A stretch of DNA of 15,537 nucleotides from Aestuarierythrobacter sp037968495 (GTDB lineage: Bacteria; Pseudomonadota; Alphaproteobacteria; Sphingomonadales; Sphingomonadaceae), in assembly GCA_037968495.1 (NCBI GenBank), contig JBBKVP010000018.1, forward strand, positions 1-15,537, in the 5' to 3' direction. This document shows, piece by piece, positions 6,138 to 12,774 of this stretch (within the stretch, counting starts at the first letter, position 1; each line of letters opens with the position of its first letter). The notes beneath the pieces were generated by a model, which was given only the letters and a program-made list of their open reading frames with translations, was not told the DNA's origin and searched no databases. The position numbers and the translations under genes were made by a program.

Positions 6138-7655
6138 ATGGCTACCGAACCGAATTCATTGAAGGCCGAGGGCTTCGCTTCGGTGCTGCTCAGCTGGCGG
6201 CGCTGGTGGCGTGATGATGTTGTGGGTACGGTCGATCAGGCATCGGTGATCGAGAAGCGCCGGGTGGAAGGCAAAACCTCTGCGCGCTATTTGTTTATGA
6301 CCGCCATGTCGGCAGGTATCGCGGTGCTGGGCCTACTGCTTAGCTCGCCCGCTGTCGTGATCGGCGCCATGCTGCTCTCCCCGCTTATGGATCCGATTAT
6401 CGGTGCCGGGTTCAGTCTCGCTATTGGTGATTTCAAATGGCTCAAGGATTCCGGGCGTGCTCTTGCGTGGGGTACCGTTGCGGCGATCGGCCTCTCGGCG
6501 CTGATCGTTTTCGTATCACCGCTCCAAACCGTTACTGCCGAAATAGCAGCGCGCACGCGGCCCAATCTGTTTGATCTGATGGTGGCGCTTTTTTCTGCGC
6601 TTGCTGGCGGCTATGCGATGATTCGTGGGCGTGAGGGTACGATTGTCGGCGTGGCTATCGCTACCGCTCTGATGCCTCCGCTGGCGGTGGTCGGTTTCGG
6701 TCTTGCGACGCTCAACTGGACGGTCTTTTCTGGAGCATTGCTGCTTTATGTCACAAACCTGATGACCATCGCGCTGACCGCTGCAGTGATGGCGCGAATT
6801 TACGGATTTCGCACCTCGCTCTCGGCACGGCAAACGCAGTTTCAAACGGTGGCTATCATTGCTGTCTTTGTCGCGTTGGCCATTCCGCTAGGAATTTCGC
6901 TTCGTCAGATCGCGTGGGAAGCGCAGGCCGGGCGGACGATCAAGAATGAGATTGTCGATACATTTACGTCCAGCGCACGGGTTTCCGAGCTTGATATCAC
7001 CTATGATCCAGAATTGATCCGCGCGTCTGCAACTGTTCTGACACCTAAATTGTTGTCTCCCGAGGACGAGGCCGCGATGCAGGCTACGATGGAGCGGCGG
7101 TTGGAGCTGCCCGTTCAGTTGGCGCTTGCGCAGTATAAGGTGGGGACTAGCGCTAGCGCCGCCGAGGAAGCGCAGCTTGCCTCTGCTAGTGCGCAGGAGC
7201 GGCTCGCCAGCCAGCAGCGAACGCGGGCACTGGTGACCCGCTTGACGCTGGTGGCAGGAGTGACGGAGGCGGATGTTATAGTCGACCGGGAGCGCCGCCG
7301 CGCGTTTGTGAAGGCGCAGCCGCTGCCAGGAGCCGGACTTGCTGCTTACCGTGAATTGGAAAACCGCATAACGGCGACCGAACCGGAATGGACGATCGAG
7401 CTGAGACCACCCGCGCGCCCCTTGCCATCCATCACGCTGGAAGATGGTGCGATGACAGAAGAGGGCCGGGTTGCCTTCGATCTGGTCCGTTGGGCCGCCA
7501 TAAGGATGGATTCGCCCGTCGTCTTGAGCGGCAACAGTCGCGCTGTGGCAATCGTTGGGCCGCTCCTTACCGACGCGGGCGTTCAGGTATCAGCGCGCTC
7601 TGGCAGCGGACCGGCAAACCGGGTTAGTGTAGGATGGGGCGCGCCCGGTGGTTAG
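6138..7655 (+). CDS. DUF389 membrane protein with long soluble C-terminus
   Basis: A 505-residue protein. Residues about 50-257 hold the DUF389 membrane domain of roughly seven helices. Its hallmark short motifs are present: SSPAVVIGAMLLSPLMDPI (about 69-87), GREGTIVGVAIATALMPPLA (about 164-183) and YVTNLMTI (about 204-211). No transport or catalytic residues are established for the family. After the membrane domain, a soluble region of about 250 residues follows. It includes an Ala/Gln/Arg-rich helix (about 330-360) and, from about 439 to the end, a segment with a VVLSGNSR...GPLLTDAGVQV pattern faintly reminiscent of OmpA-like domains. The start has GGGGAAATA immediately before the ATG. The gene runs divergently from telA and overlaps the 3' end of the convergent acyl-AMP ligase by 4 nt (7652-7655). 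Confidence 0.85.
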   Translation: MATEPNSLKAEGFASVLLSWRRWWRDDVVGTVDQASVIEKRRVEGKTSARYLFMTAMSAGIAVLGLLLSSPAVVIGAMLLSPLMDPIIGAGFSLAIGDFKWLKDSGRALAWGTVAAIGLSALIVFVSPLQTVTAEIAARTRPNLFDLMVALFSALAGGYAMIRGREGTIVGVAIATALMPPLAVVGFGLATLNWTVFSGALLLYVTNLMTIALTAAVMARIYGFRTSLSARQTQFQTVAIIAVFVALAIPLGISLRQIAWEAQAGRTIKNEIVDTFTSSARVSELDITYDPELIRASATVLTPKLLSPEDEAAMQATMERRLELPVQLALAQYKVGTSASAAEEAQLASASAQERLASQQRTRALVTRLTLVAGVTEADVIVDRERRRAFVKAQPLPGAGLAAYRELENRITATEPEWTIELRPPARPLPSITLEDGAMTEEGRVAFDLVRWAAIRMDSPVVLSGNSRAVAIVGPLLTDAGVQVSARSGSGPANRVSVGWGAPGG

Positions 7656-9391
7656 GCAGCAACCAGCAGTTCAATCGGCTGGATTTCACCCGACAAATAC
7701 AGCTTCTTCGCCTTCGCACGGCTTAGCTTACCACTGCTGGTGCGCGGCAACGTGCGCGGCGGGACCAGCTCGACGACGCAGTTCATTCCGGTGATGGATC
7801 GCACCTTGTCGCGGATTGTCTCGTGCAGTTTGATGCGCTCTTCGGGGTCGGAGACGCGGCAATGGACCAGCACGGCGGGTGCTTCTTCGCCATTTTCGGT
7901 TTCGACAGCAAAGGCTGCGATATCGCCGTGGTTGAAGCCTGGCAGCTGTTCCACCGCCCATTCGATATCCTGCGGCCAGTGGTTCTTGCCGTTGATGATG
8001 ATCATGTCTTTCGCGCGGCCGACGATGAACAAATAGCCATCGACCATATATCCCATGTCGCCCGTATCCAGCCAGCCATCGACGAGGCATTCGTCGGTCG
8101 CTTCGGGATCGCGGAAGTAGGAATGCATGACGCTGGGGCCCTTGCACCAGACCTTGCCGATCTGGTGGTCGGCTTTGATCTCGCCTTTCTCGCCGCGAAT
8201 TTCGAGGGCCATGTCGCGCACGGCCTTTCCGCAATTCACGATGGCGCGGTAGCGGGCCGGGCGTGACAGGTCGCGCTTATGGCCGGACAGGCGCTCTTCT
8301 TCGACCAGTTCAACACGGATGCCTTCACCCGGCGGCATGATGGTGACTGCTAGTGTCGCCTCGGCGAGGCCATAGCTCGGCAGGAAGGCATCGGCCTTGA
8401 AACCGGCGTTGGAGAATGCGTTGACGAAGCCCTGCATCACGTCGGGGCGGATCATATCCGCGCCATTACCGGCCACCCGCCAGCGCGACAGGTCGAAACG
8501 TTCGTCAACATGGCTCTGGCTGGAAATGCGGCGCGCGCAAATGTCATAACCGAAGGTCGGCGAATAGCTGAGCGTGGTGCCTTCGTTTCGGCTGATCAGG
8601 TCGAGCCAAGCCAGCGGCCGGCGGGCGAAATGTTCGGTGCGCAAATAATCGGTCGAAACCTGATTGGCGATGACCGACAAGAAGCAGCCGACGAGGCCCA
8701 TGTCGTGATACCAAGGCAACCAGCTGACTACTCGGTCGCCGTCTGTAATTTCCATCCCGTGCGAATGACCCGCGAGATTGTTGAGCAGCGCTTCATGCGT
8801 TACCGCAACGCCGTGCGGGAAGCGGGTCGAGCCGCTGGAATATTGCAAATAGCAAATGTCTTCAGGCTTCAGGGTTGGTAGCTCGGCATCGGGCACGTCG
8901 CCTACGGCAAATTCCTCCCAAGTGATGCCCTTGCAGCCCTGCCTATCGGCAGCGGTCTTGGCCATTTCAGCGATTTCTGCAGGATAGAGCAGCATGTCGG
9001 GGTCAGAGCTGGCGAGCTGTACGGAAAGCTGTTCGACATAACTGTCGCGCCCGCCAAAGGTTGTCGGTAGCGGCAGCGGAACCGGCCATGCGCCGGCATA
9101 GACTGCGCCGCAGAACAGCGCGGCAAATTCAGGGCCGGTTTCTGCGACTAATGCTATGCGTGTGCCTGGTACCGCGCCTGCGGCAATAAGTCGCTTGGCC
9201 ATGGCGAGGGAATCCTCGCGCAATTCGGAAAATGGATAGGCGCGTTCAATTTTTCCACGCGGGTCGTGGAAATTGAGCCCTTTCTCGCTTCGTGCGGCAT
9301 AGTCCAATGCCTCATCAAAGGTCGAAAAGTCAGACAAACGACGCGGCAATGCGCAATCATTTGGTGTCGGCGTTAGGGCGGTATCGGTCAT
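7652..9391 (-). CDS. fatty acyl-AMP ligase (adenylate-forming family)
   Basis: A 579-residue ANL-superfamily enzyme expected to activate a fatty acid with ATP to acyl-adenylate, usually for transfer to a carrier protein. Core motifs are in order: nucleotide-binding YSSGSTRFPHGV (184-195), WLPWYHDMGLVG (224-235, typical of acyl-AMP ligases), SYGLAEA (339-345), DTGD (442-445), GRAKDMIIINGKN (458-470) followed by WPQDIE, and the C-terminal catalytic lysine K555 in SSGKLSR. The phosphate-binding motif departs from the usual SGSTGxPKG: Gly is Arg190 and the Lys is His193. No acyl carrier protein, polyketide synthase or peptide synthetase gene is nearby, so the acceptor is unknown. One possibility (inference) is an acyl-ACP synthetase for sphingolipid or capsule lipids, as in related alphaproteobacteria. 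The ATG at 9391 has only a weak ribosome site. Confidence 0.88.
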   Translation of the reverse strand: MTDTALTPTPNDCALPRRLSDFSTFDEALDYAARSEKGLNFHDPRGKIERAYPFSELREDSLAMAKRLIAAGAVPGTRIALVAETGPEFAALFCGAVYAGAWPVPLPLPTTFGGRDSYVEQLSVQLASSDPDMLLYPAEIAEMAKTAADRQGCKGITWEEFAVGDVPDAELPTLKPEDICYLQYSSGSTRFPHGVAVTHEALLNNLAGHSHGMEITDGDRVVSWLPWYHDMGLVGCFLSVIANQVSTDYLRTEHFARRPLAWLDLISRNEGTTLSYSPTFGYDICARRISSQSHVDERFDLSRWRVAGNGADMIRPDVMQGFVNAFSNAGFKADAFLPSYGLAEATLAVTIMPPGEGIRVELVEEERLSGHKRDLSRPARYRAIVNCGKAVRDMALEIRGEKGEIKADHQIGKVWCKGPSVMHSYFRDPEATDECLVDGWLDTGDMGYMVDGYLFIVGRAKDMIIINGKNHWPQDIEWAVEQLPGFNHGDIAAFAVETENGEEAPAVLVHCRVSDPEERIKLHETIRDKVRSITGMNCVVELVPPRTLPRTSSGKLSRAKAKKLYLSGEIQPIELLVAA

Positions 9392-9428
9392 ATTTTTGGT
9401 GGATATCCGTCAGTTACCAGGTTTGGTT

Positions 9429-9446
9429 CGCGTAATTCATTTCGCG
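9429..9446. promoter_or_regulatory. imperfect dyad in the acyl-AMP ligase / recX divergent gap
   Basis: CGCGTAAT and ATTTCGCG face each other across TC, matching at 7 of 8 positions. It lies between the two divergent starts, where an operator could affect both. No regulator can be named and chance is not excluded. Confidence 0.2.
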
Positions 9447-9499
9447 TCAGGGATGTCAGGCTTTTCCATTCGGGCGCGTTTGTGGCACGAATATGGCGG

Positions 9500-10072
9500 A
9501 TGGCATATGAAAGGGACCGAAAGAGGCGTGAGCGCCGCCCGCCGAAACCGCTTACTAAGGAGCGGTTGCAGGAGATGGCGCTGGCCTATGTCGCGCGATT
9601 TGCGACATCTTCCCACAAACTGCAGGACTACCTCCGGCGCAAGCTGCGAGAGCGCGGCTGGGATGAGGATGAGGACGAATTTCCTGACGTCGCGGCGATG
9701 GCGCAGCGCTACGTTGATCTCGGATACATCGATGAAGAAGCCTATGCCCGGATGAAATCGGGCGGGTTGATGCGGCGCGGTTATGGCCAGCGCCGCGTGA
9801 ATCAGGCGCTCAACGCTGCAGGAATCGACGAAGAAACCCGCGACGCAGTGAAGGTAGGCAAGGACAAACAACGCGCCGCCGCGCTGACTATGACGCGTAA
9901 GAAGCGCTTCGGCCCGTTTTGCCTGGAAGAGATTGATCGCAAGAAACGTGAAAAGCAGATTGCGGCAATGCTGCGGGCAGGGCATTCCTATGATAGCGCG
10001 AAGGCAATGATCGACGCGAAGACAATCTCGGCGGCCGAAGAATGGGCCGATCTGGCGGAGGATGATGTATGA
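9500..10072 (+). CDS. recX: regulatory protein RecX family
   Basis: A 190-residue, very basic helical protein of the RecX type, which in known cases binds RecA filaments and limits recombination and SOS activity. Family features are the LAYVARFATSSHKLQDYLRRKLRERGW helix pair (split as LAYVARFATSSHKL and QDYLRRKLRERGW, about 28-54), the VDLGYIDEEAYAR motif (about 73-85) and the RRGYGQRRVNQAL repeat (about 92-104). The start is uncertain: ATG at 9500 gives a product beginning MAYERD, while a GTG at 9482 would add six residues; neither has a clean Shine-Dalgarno. No recA gene is in the window. It opens a four-gene run: the next gene overlaps its stop by 4 nt (ATGA at 10069-10072). Confidence 0.82.
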   Translation: MAYERDRKRRERRPPKPLTKERLQEMALAYVARFATSSHKLQDYLRRKLRERGWDEDEDEFPDVAAMAQRYVDLGYIDEEAYARMKSGGLMRRGYGQRRVNQALNAAGIDEETRDAVKVGKDKQRAAALTMTRKKRFGPFCLEEIDRKKREKQIAAMLRAGHSYDSAKAMIDAKTISAAEEWADLAEDDV

Positions 10073-10554
10073 AGCTTCTTGGTTCGGTTGGAATGGCCTT
10101 TGCACTTGTTGCCTGTTCTTCCGGTGGTGCGGAAACGGCTGCCGAGGCGACCCCTGCAACCTCTGAAAGCCGCCATCCCGAATCTGGCCTGAAGGTTATC
10201 CCGCTCACCGTGACCAGCGGCGAGAAGGTCCACCGTTTCATGGTTGAAGTTGCCGATACGCCGCAAGCTCAAGCCAAGGGTATGATGTTCCGAACCGAAA
10301 TGGACGCTGACGAGGGGATGATTTTCCCGCGCGACGGGACTGCTCAGGCCAGCTTCTGGATGCGTAACACTTATATTCCGCTCGACTTAATCTTCGTCGG
10401 TGTCGATGGACGGATCAGCAACATCGCCGCCAATGCCCAGCCTTATTCCGAAGATCCTATCCTGTCCGATGGCGTCGCCGCAGCAGTGCTGGAGCTAAAC
10501 GGTGGCCGCGCGGAGGAACTGGGTATCGTCGCTGGCAATAAGGTCGAATGGTGA
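10069..10554 (+). CDS. DUF192 family lipoprotein
   Basis: A 161-residue predicted lipoprotein. A short signal peptide ends in the lipobox LVAC (13-16), so Cys16 would be lipidated after export. A low-complexity Ala/Thr/Glu linker (about 20-35) leads into a DUF192 domain (about 42-161) with its usual run: FMVEVADTPQAQAKGMMFR (about 57-75), GMIFP (about 83-87), FWMRNTYIPLDLIFV (about 96-110) and a closing GRAEELGIVAGNKVEW. The family forms a small beta fold; no catalytic role is established. Translation is probably coupled to recX through the ATGA overlap, although no functional link with RecX is known. Confidence 0.85.
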   Translation: MKLLGSVGMAFALVACSSGGAETAAEATPATSESRHPESGLKVIPLTVTSGEKVHRFMVEVADTPQAQAKGMMFRTEMDADEGMIFPRDGTAQASFWMRNTYIPLDLIFVGVDGRISNIAANAQPYSEDPILSDGVAAAVLELNGGRAEELGIVAGNKVEW

Positions 10555-10617
10555 AGTTACCGCTCGGTATCATCCTTGCGCTTGGCCTCGCAAAGCGAAT
10601 CGGCTAGGCGCTCCCGC

Positions 10618-11010
10618 ATGATTTCCAAAATCTTCACTTGGTGGAATGGCGCCACGATCGGCACTTTGCTGAACAGCTGGCGCACAGGCGAAAAAGTTGG
10701 CACGGACGCGCAGGGTAACACCTATTTTCGTGCCAAGAAGAAAGCCGCAAATGGCCATGAGCGCCGCTGGGTTATTTACGAAGGTGCCAATGATGCCAGC
10801 CGCGTACCGGCTGAATGGCACGGCTGGCTGCACGGTTCGGGCGACGATGTGCCCGAAAGCTTCCTGCCGCCTGCAAAGATTTGGGAAACGGAATTCACGC
10901 CCAATGCCACGGGCACGCAGGCTGCCTATCGCCCGCAAGGCGCTCTGGAACGCGGCGGCAAGCGCGTGGGCGCCACTGGCGATTACGAAGCATGGTCGCC
11001 TGACACCTGA
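10618..11010 (+). CDS. NADH:ubiquinone oxidoreductase accessory subunit, NDUFA12 family
   Basis: A 131-residue homologue of the mitochondrial complex I accessory subunit NDUFA12 (B17.2). Conserved features are the aromatic N-terminal helix (IFTWWNGATIGT, about 5-16), the strand pair GTDAQGNTYFRAK, the core RRWVIYEGANDASRVPAEWHGWLHG (split as RRWVIYEGANDASRVP and AEWHGWLHG, about 49-73) and a C-terminal tail ending YEAWSPDT. In alphaproteobacteria such as Paracoccus this protein is part of the respiratory complex; it sits on the membrane/matrix-side arm. The start at 10618 is preferred over a TTG at 10576: AGGCG lies 8 nt upstream and the product matches the family length. The core nuo operon is not here, as is usual for this subunit. 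It is followed 2 nt later by DUF2155. Confidence 0.9.
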   Translation: MISKIFTWWNGATIGTLLNSWRTGEKVGTDAQGNTYFRAKKKAANGHERRWVIYEGANDASRVPAEWHGWLHGSGDDVPESFLPPAKIWETEFTPNATGTQAAYRPQGALERGGKRVGATGDYEAWSPDT

Positions 11011-11012
11011 TT

Positions 11013-11543
11013 ATGCGAGCCTGCATCGTCCTCCTGCCCCTGTTGGCGCTTGCCGCGTGTTCTGGCGAGCCTGACCGCAGCGAAGCGCCCACAGAGGAAG
11101 TTCCCGAAGAGCTTACCAATCGGCAGACGGTGAAGGCTGATCCGGTACAGGTCGAAGGCGCAACGCCGCTAGCCGGCCGTGTTGCGACCATCGGGCTGCT
11201 CAACAAGCGGAACAATCTCTCGCAAGATATCGAGATGAAGCCGGGCGAAGCGCGCCGCGTCGGCAATGTCGTGATCCGGCTGGAAAGCTGCGAGAAGACA
11301 GCCCCCTGGGAAATGCCAAAGCAGACGGGCGCATTTGTTCAAGTGCTGGTGGAAGAGCGCGAGAGCGCTGATGAAGACCTGACCTGGCGCAAGGTATTTT
11401 CCGGCTGGCTGTTCAAAAACGCTCCCTCGCTAAATGTCGTCGAACACCCGATCTATGATGTTTGGGTCAAAGATTGCGCAATGAGCTTTCCCGGGCAGGA
11501 AACCGCTGTTTCTGATGATAGCGACGATAGCAGCGACGAATAG
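11013..11543 (+). CDS. DUF2155 family lipoprotein
   Basis: A 176-residue predicted lipoprotein with lipobox LAAC (13-16). A Glu/Pro-rich linker precedes a DUF2155 domain from about residue 55 to 158. Within it are the strand ATIGLLNKRNN, a paired-cysteine pattern (C94 in RLESCEK and C155 in WVKDC) and the typical FSGWLFKNAPSLNVVEHPIYDVWVKDC ending (split as FSGWLFKNAPSLNVVE and HPIYDVWVKDC). The tail is acidic and Ser/Asp-rich. The role is unknown; the protein would be anchored in the envelope. The start is 2 nt after the NDUFA12 stop with no separate Shine-Dalgarno, which suggests coupled translation. Its last 91 nt overlap the 3' end of aat on the other strand. Confidence 0.87.
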   Translation: MRACIVLLPLLALAACSGEPDRSEAPTEEVPEELTNRQTVKADPVQVEGATPLAGRVATIGLLNKRNNLSQDIEMKPGEARRVGNVVIRLESCEKTAPWEMPKQTGAFVQVLVEERESADEDLTWRKVFSGWLFKNAPSLNVVEHPIYDVWVKDCAMSFPGQETAVSDDSDDSSDE

Positions 11544-12178
11544 GCTTTCGGCAGCGGCATGGCAGTTTTGCCGCTCTTTTGCGCCTCAACCAATAATCTG
11601 ACGTAATCTGCTTGCGGCATTTCCACCGCGCCCAATGAGGCAAGGTGATCGGTCATAAACTGGCAATCGAGCAGTTGCTGCACGCCCGATTCTTGCTGAC
11701 TGTGCCGCATGATCGCCACCAGCCATGCTAGCGCGACCTTGGAGGCATCAGCAGTGCGGCTGAACATACTTTCCCCGCAGAATACCCCGTCGAAGCCCAC
11801 ACCATAAAGCCCGCCGACCAGCTCGCCGTCCTGCCAGCATTCGATGGAATGTGCGTTGCCGAGTGCGTGGAGCATTTCATAGCTCGCTTCGATCCGCTGG
11901 CTGATCCAGCTGCCGTCGGTGGGCGAACGCGGGGCGGAGCAGGCGGCGATGACTTCGCTGAAGGCGGTATTGCAAGTTACGGTGAACTTCTCGCGCTTCA
12001 GTACTTTTGCGAGCGAGGCGGAGCAGCGAAATTCGTCTAGCGGGATGATCGCGCGCTCCTTCGGCTCGACCCAGAACACTTCCGGATCATCGCGGCTGTC
12101 CGCCATCGGAAATATGCCGATACGATATGCCGACAGCAGCATGTCGGGCGGAATTATCGAGGCGTGGGGGCTATGCAC
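11453..12178 (-). CDS. aat: leucyl/phenylalanyl-tRNA--protein transferase
   Basis: A 241-residue cytosolic enzyme that adds Leu or Phe from tRNA to proteins with N-terminal Arg or Lys, marking them for ClpS/ClpAP degradation. Recognisable motifs are LLSAYRIGIFPMA (about 14-26), FWVEPKERAIIPL (about 35-47), DGSWISQRIEASYEMLHALG (about 88-107), AHSIECWQDGELVGGLYGV (about 109-127) and FCGESMFSRTADASKVAL (about 133-150). The start is a GTG at 12178, giving MHSPHASIIPP ahead of the AYRIGIFP motif as the family expects; a GCGG just upstream is the only ribosome-site hint. The final thirty residues, ending LTQTS, are encoded antisense to DUF2155. In this region the protein is longer than the minimal fold needs. 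Confidence 0.93.
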   Translation of the reverse strand: MHSPHASIIPPDMLLSAYRIGIFPMADSRDDPEVFWVEPKERAIIPLDEFRCSASLAKVLKREKFTVTCNTAFSEVIAACSAPRSPTDGSWISQRIEASYEMLHALGNAHSIECWQDGELVGGLYGVGFDGVFCGESMFSRTADASKVALAWLVAIMRHSQQESGVQQLLDCQFMTDHLASLGAVEMPQADYVRLLVEAQKSGKTAMPLPKAYSSLLSSLSSETAVSCPGKLIAQSLTQTS

Positions 12179-12234
12179 CCGCTGGCACTACTACCCAAGA
12201 GGCCCAAGTGAAAGGATAGCGAGTGAAAGGCGGC

Positions 12235-12262
12235 TTGCCATGCCGCCCCCTTGGCCTTAAAT
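12235..12262 (+). promoter_or_regulatory. promoter for tRNA-Trp
   Basis: TTGCCA (12235-12240) and TTAAAT (12257-12262) with a 16-nt spacer end 15 nt before the tRNA, about the right distance for its transcript. A perfect 6-bp inverted repeat (GGCGGC 12229-12234 / GCCGCC 12242-12247) brackets the -35 box. Confidence 0.5.
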
Positions 12263-12277
12263 GCGCCACCTGCCTGC

Positions 12278-12353
12278 AGGGGCGTAGCTCAGTTGGTAGA
12301 GCGTCGGTCTCCAAAACCGAAGGTCCAGAGTTCGAGTCTCTGTGCCCCTGCCA
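12278..12353 (+). tRNA. trnW: tRNA-Trp (anticodon CCA)
   Basis: A 76-nt cloverleaf can be drawn in full. The acceptor stem is AGGGGCG with TGCCCCT (one G-T pair at its base). The D arm is GCTC/GAGC. The anticodon stem TCGGT/ACCGA encloses the loop CTCCAAA with anticodon CCA. The T arm is CAGAG/CTCTG with loop TTCGAGT. The discriminator is G, and the 3' CCA is encoded. In many proteobacteria trnW directly precedes secE and nusG; here about 2.2 kb intervene. Confidence 0.96.
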
Positions 12354-12472
12354 GGTGAAATATCCTGACATCTACAGCCGTCCATATGTTGCCCGATTGG
12401 CGCATTAACCTTTGGCGCGAGCCGCGTTCCGATCTGGCGCACCTGTCAGTTTGCCGTGGAACCTGTTGCTGA

Positions 12473-12491
12473 ACCGTTCATTATGAGCGGT
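12473..12491. promoter_or_regulatory. 19-bp dyad upstream of the 48-aa ORF
   Basis: ACCG-t-TCAT-t-ATGA-g-CGGT is symmetrical apart from the centre and one position that would be a U-G pair in RNA. It ends 32 nt before the ORF start and just before a TATACC box (12491-12496), so it could be an operator or a leader hairpin. No strong -35 accompanies it. Confidence 0.3.
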
Positions 12492-12510
12492 ATACCGAGT
12501 TAACAGATGA

Positions 12511-12516
12511 AAGGAG
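12511..12516 (+). promoter_or_regulatory. strong Shine-Dalgarno of the 48-aa ORF
   Basis: AAGGAG lies 6 nt before the ATG at 12523. It is among the best ribosome sites in the window and the main sign that this short frame is translated. Confidence 0.65.
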
Positions 12517-12522
12517 TTAGTC

Positions 12523-12669
12523 ATGGGTAGTATCAGTTTTCGTAGCAGTCGCCCCGATGGTTGGACGCTTCCGCGCCCACATCGTGATGCCTCTTCACGC
12601 TTTATGACACACGGTCCGATCCGTCCGATGGAGGAGCCTGGCTTCCTTCAGCGGCTTCTCGGGACCTGA
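12523..12669 (+). CDS. 48-residue hypothetical protein
   Basis: A short frame below usual gene-calling size. The product starts MGSISFRSSRPDGWTLPRPH and ends in GFLQRLLGT. It is polar and basic, rich in Arg, Pro and His, with no signal peptide or membrane helix. Support for reality comes from an optimal AAGGAG at 6-nt spacing, a preceding dyad, and a strong terminator starting 46 nt after its stop. The RPDGWTLP and PIRPMEEPGF segments look like conserved-motif material rather than random translation, but I cannot name a family. It stands alone between tRNA-Trp and the convergent symporter gene. No function is proposed. Confidence 0.62.
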   Translation: MGSISFRSSRPDGWTLPRPHRDASSRFMTHGPIRPMEEPGFLQRLLGT

Positions 12670-12714
12670 CAGCACTTATTGGCTCTGCCCTGCGACGAGC
12701 GCGGGCATAAAATG

Positions 12715-12752
12715 AAAAGGGGCGCGTAGCTTGATTGCTACGCGCCCCTTTT
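12715..12752. terminator. bidirectional intrinsic terminator
   Basis: A perfect 16-bp stem (12715-12730 with 12737-12752) closes a 6-nt TTGATT loop. The stem runs from AAAAGGGG to CCCCTTTT, so both strands show a GC-rich core followed by a T run. It can stop the 48-aa ORF transcript going right and the symporter transcript going left; the symporter stop is 23 nt away. Confidence 0.9.
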
Positions 12753-12774
12753 ATTGTGATTGGACCCTAGAGCC

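Noticed and set aside
9437..10159. 240-aa minus-strand reading frame over recX
   Set aside because: Antisense shadow of recX; codon pattern and family motifs support only the plus strand.
12278..12353. tRNA-Trp as an integration site of a genomic island
   Set aside because: No integrase, no repeated tRNA 3' end and no compositional shift were seen downstream.
12458..12478. GGAAC...CGTT as an EcfG (general stress sigma) promoter for the 48-aa ORF
   Set aside because: The spacer is 12 nt, well short of the 16-17 nt that this promoter class needs.
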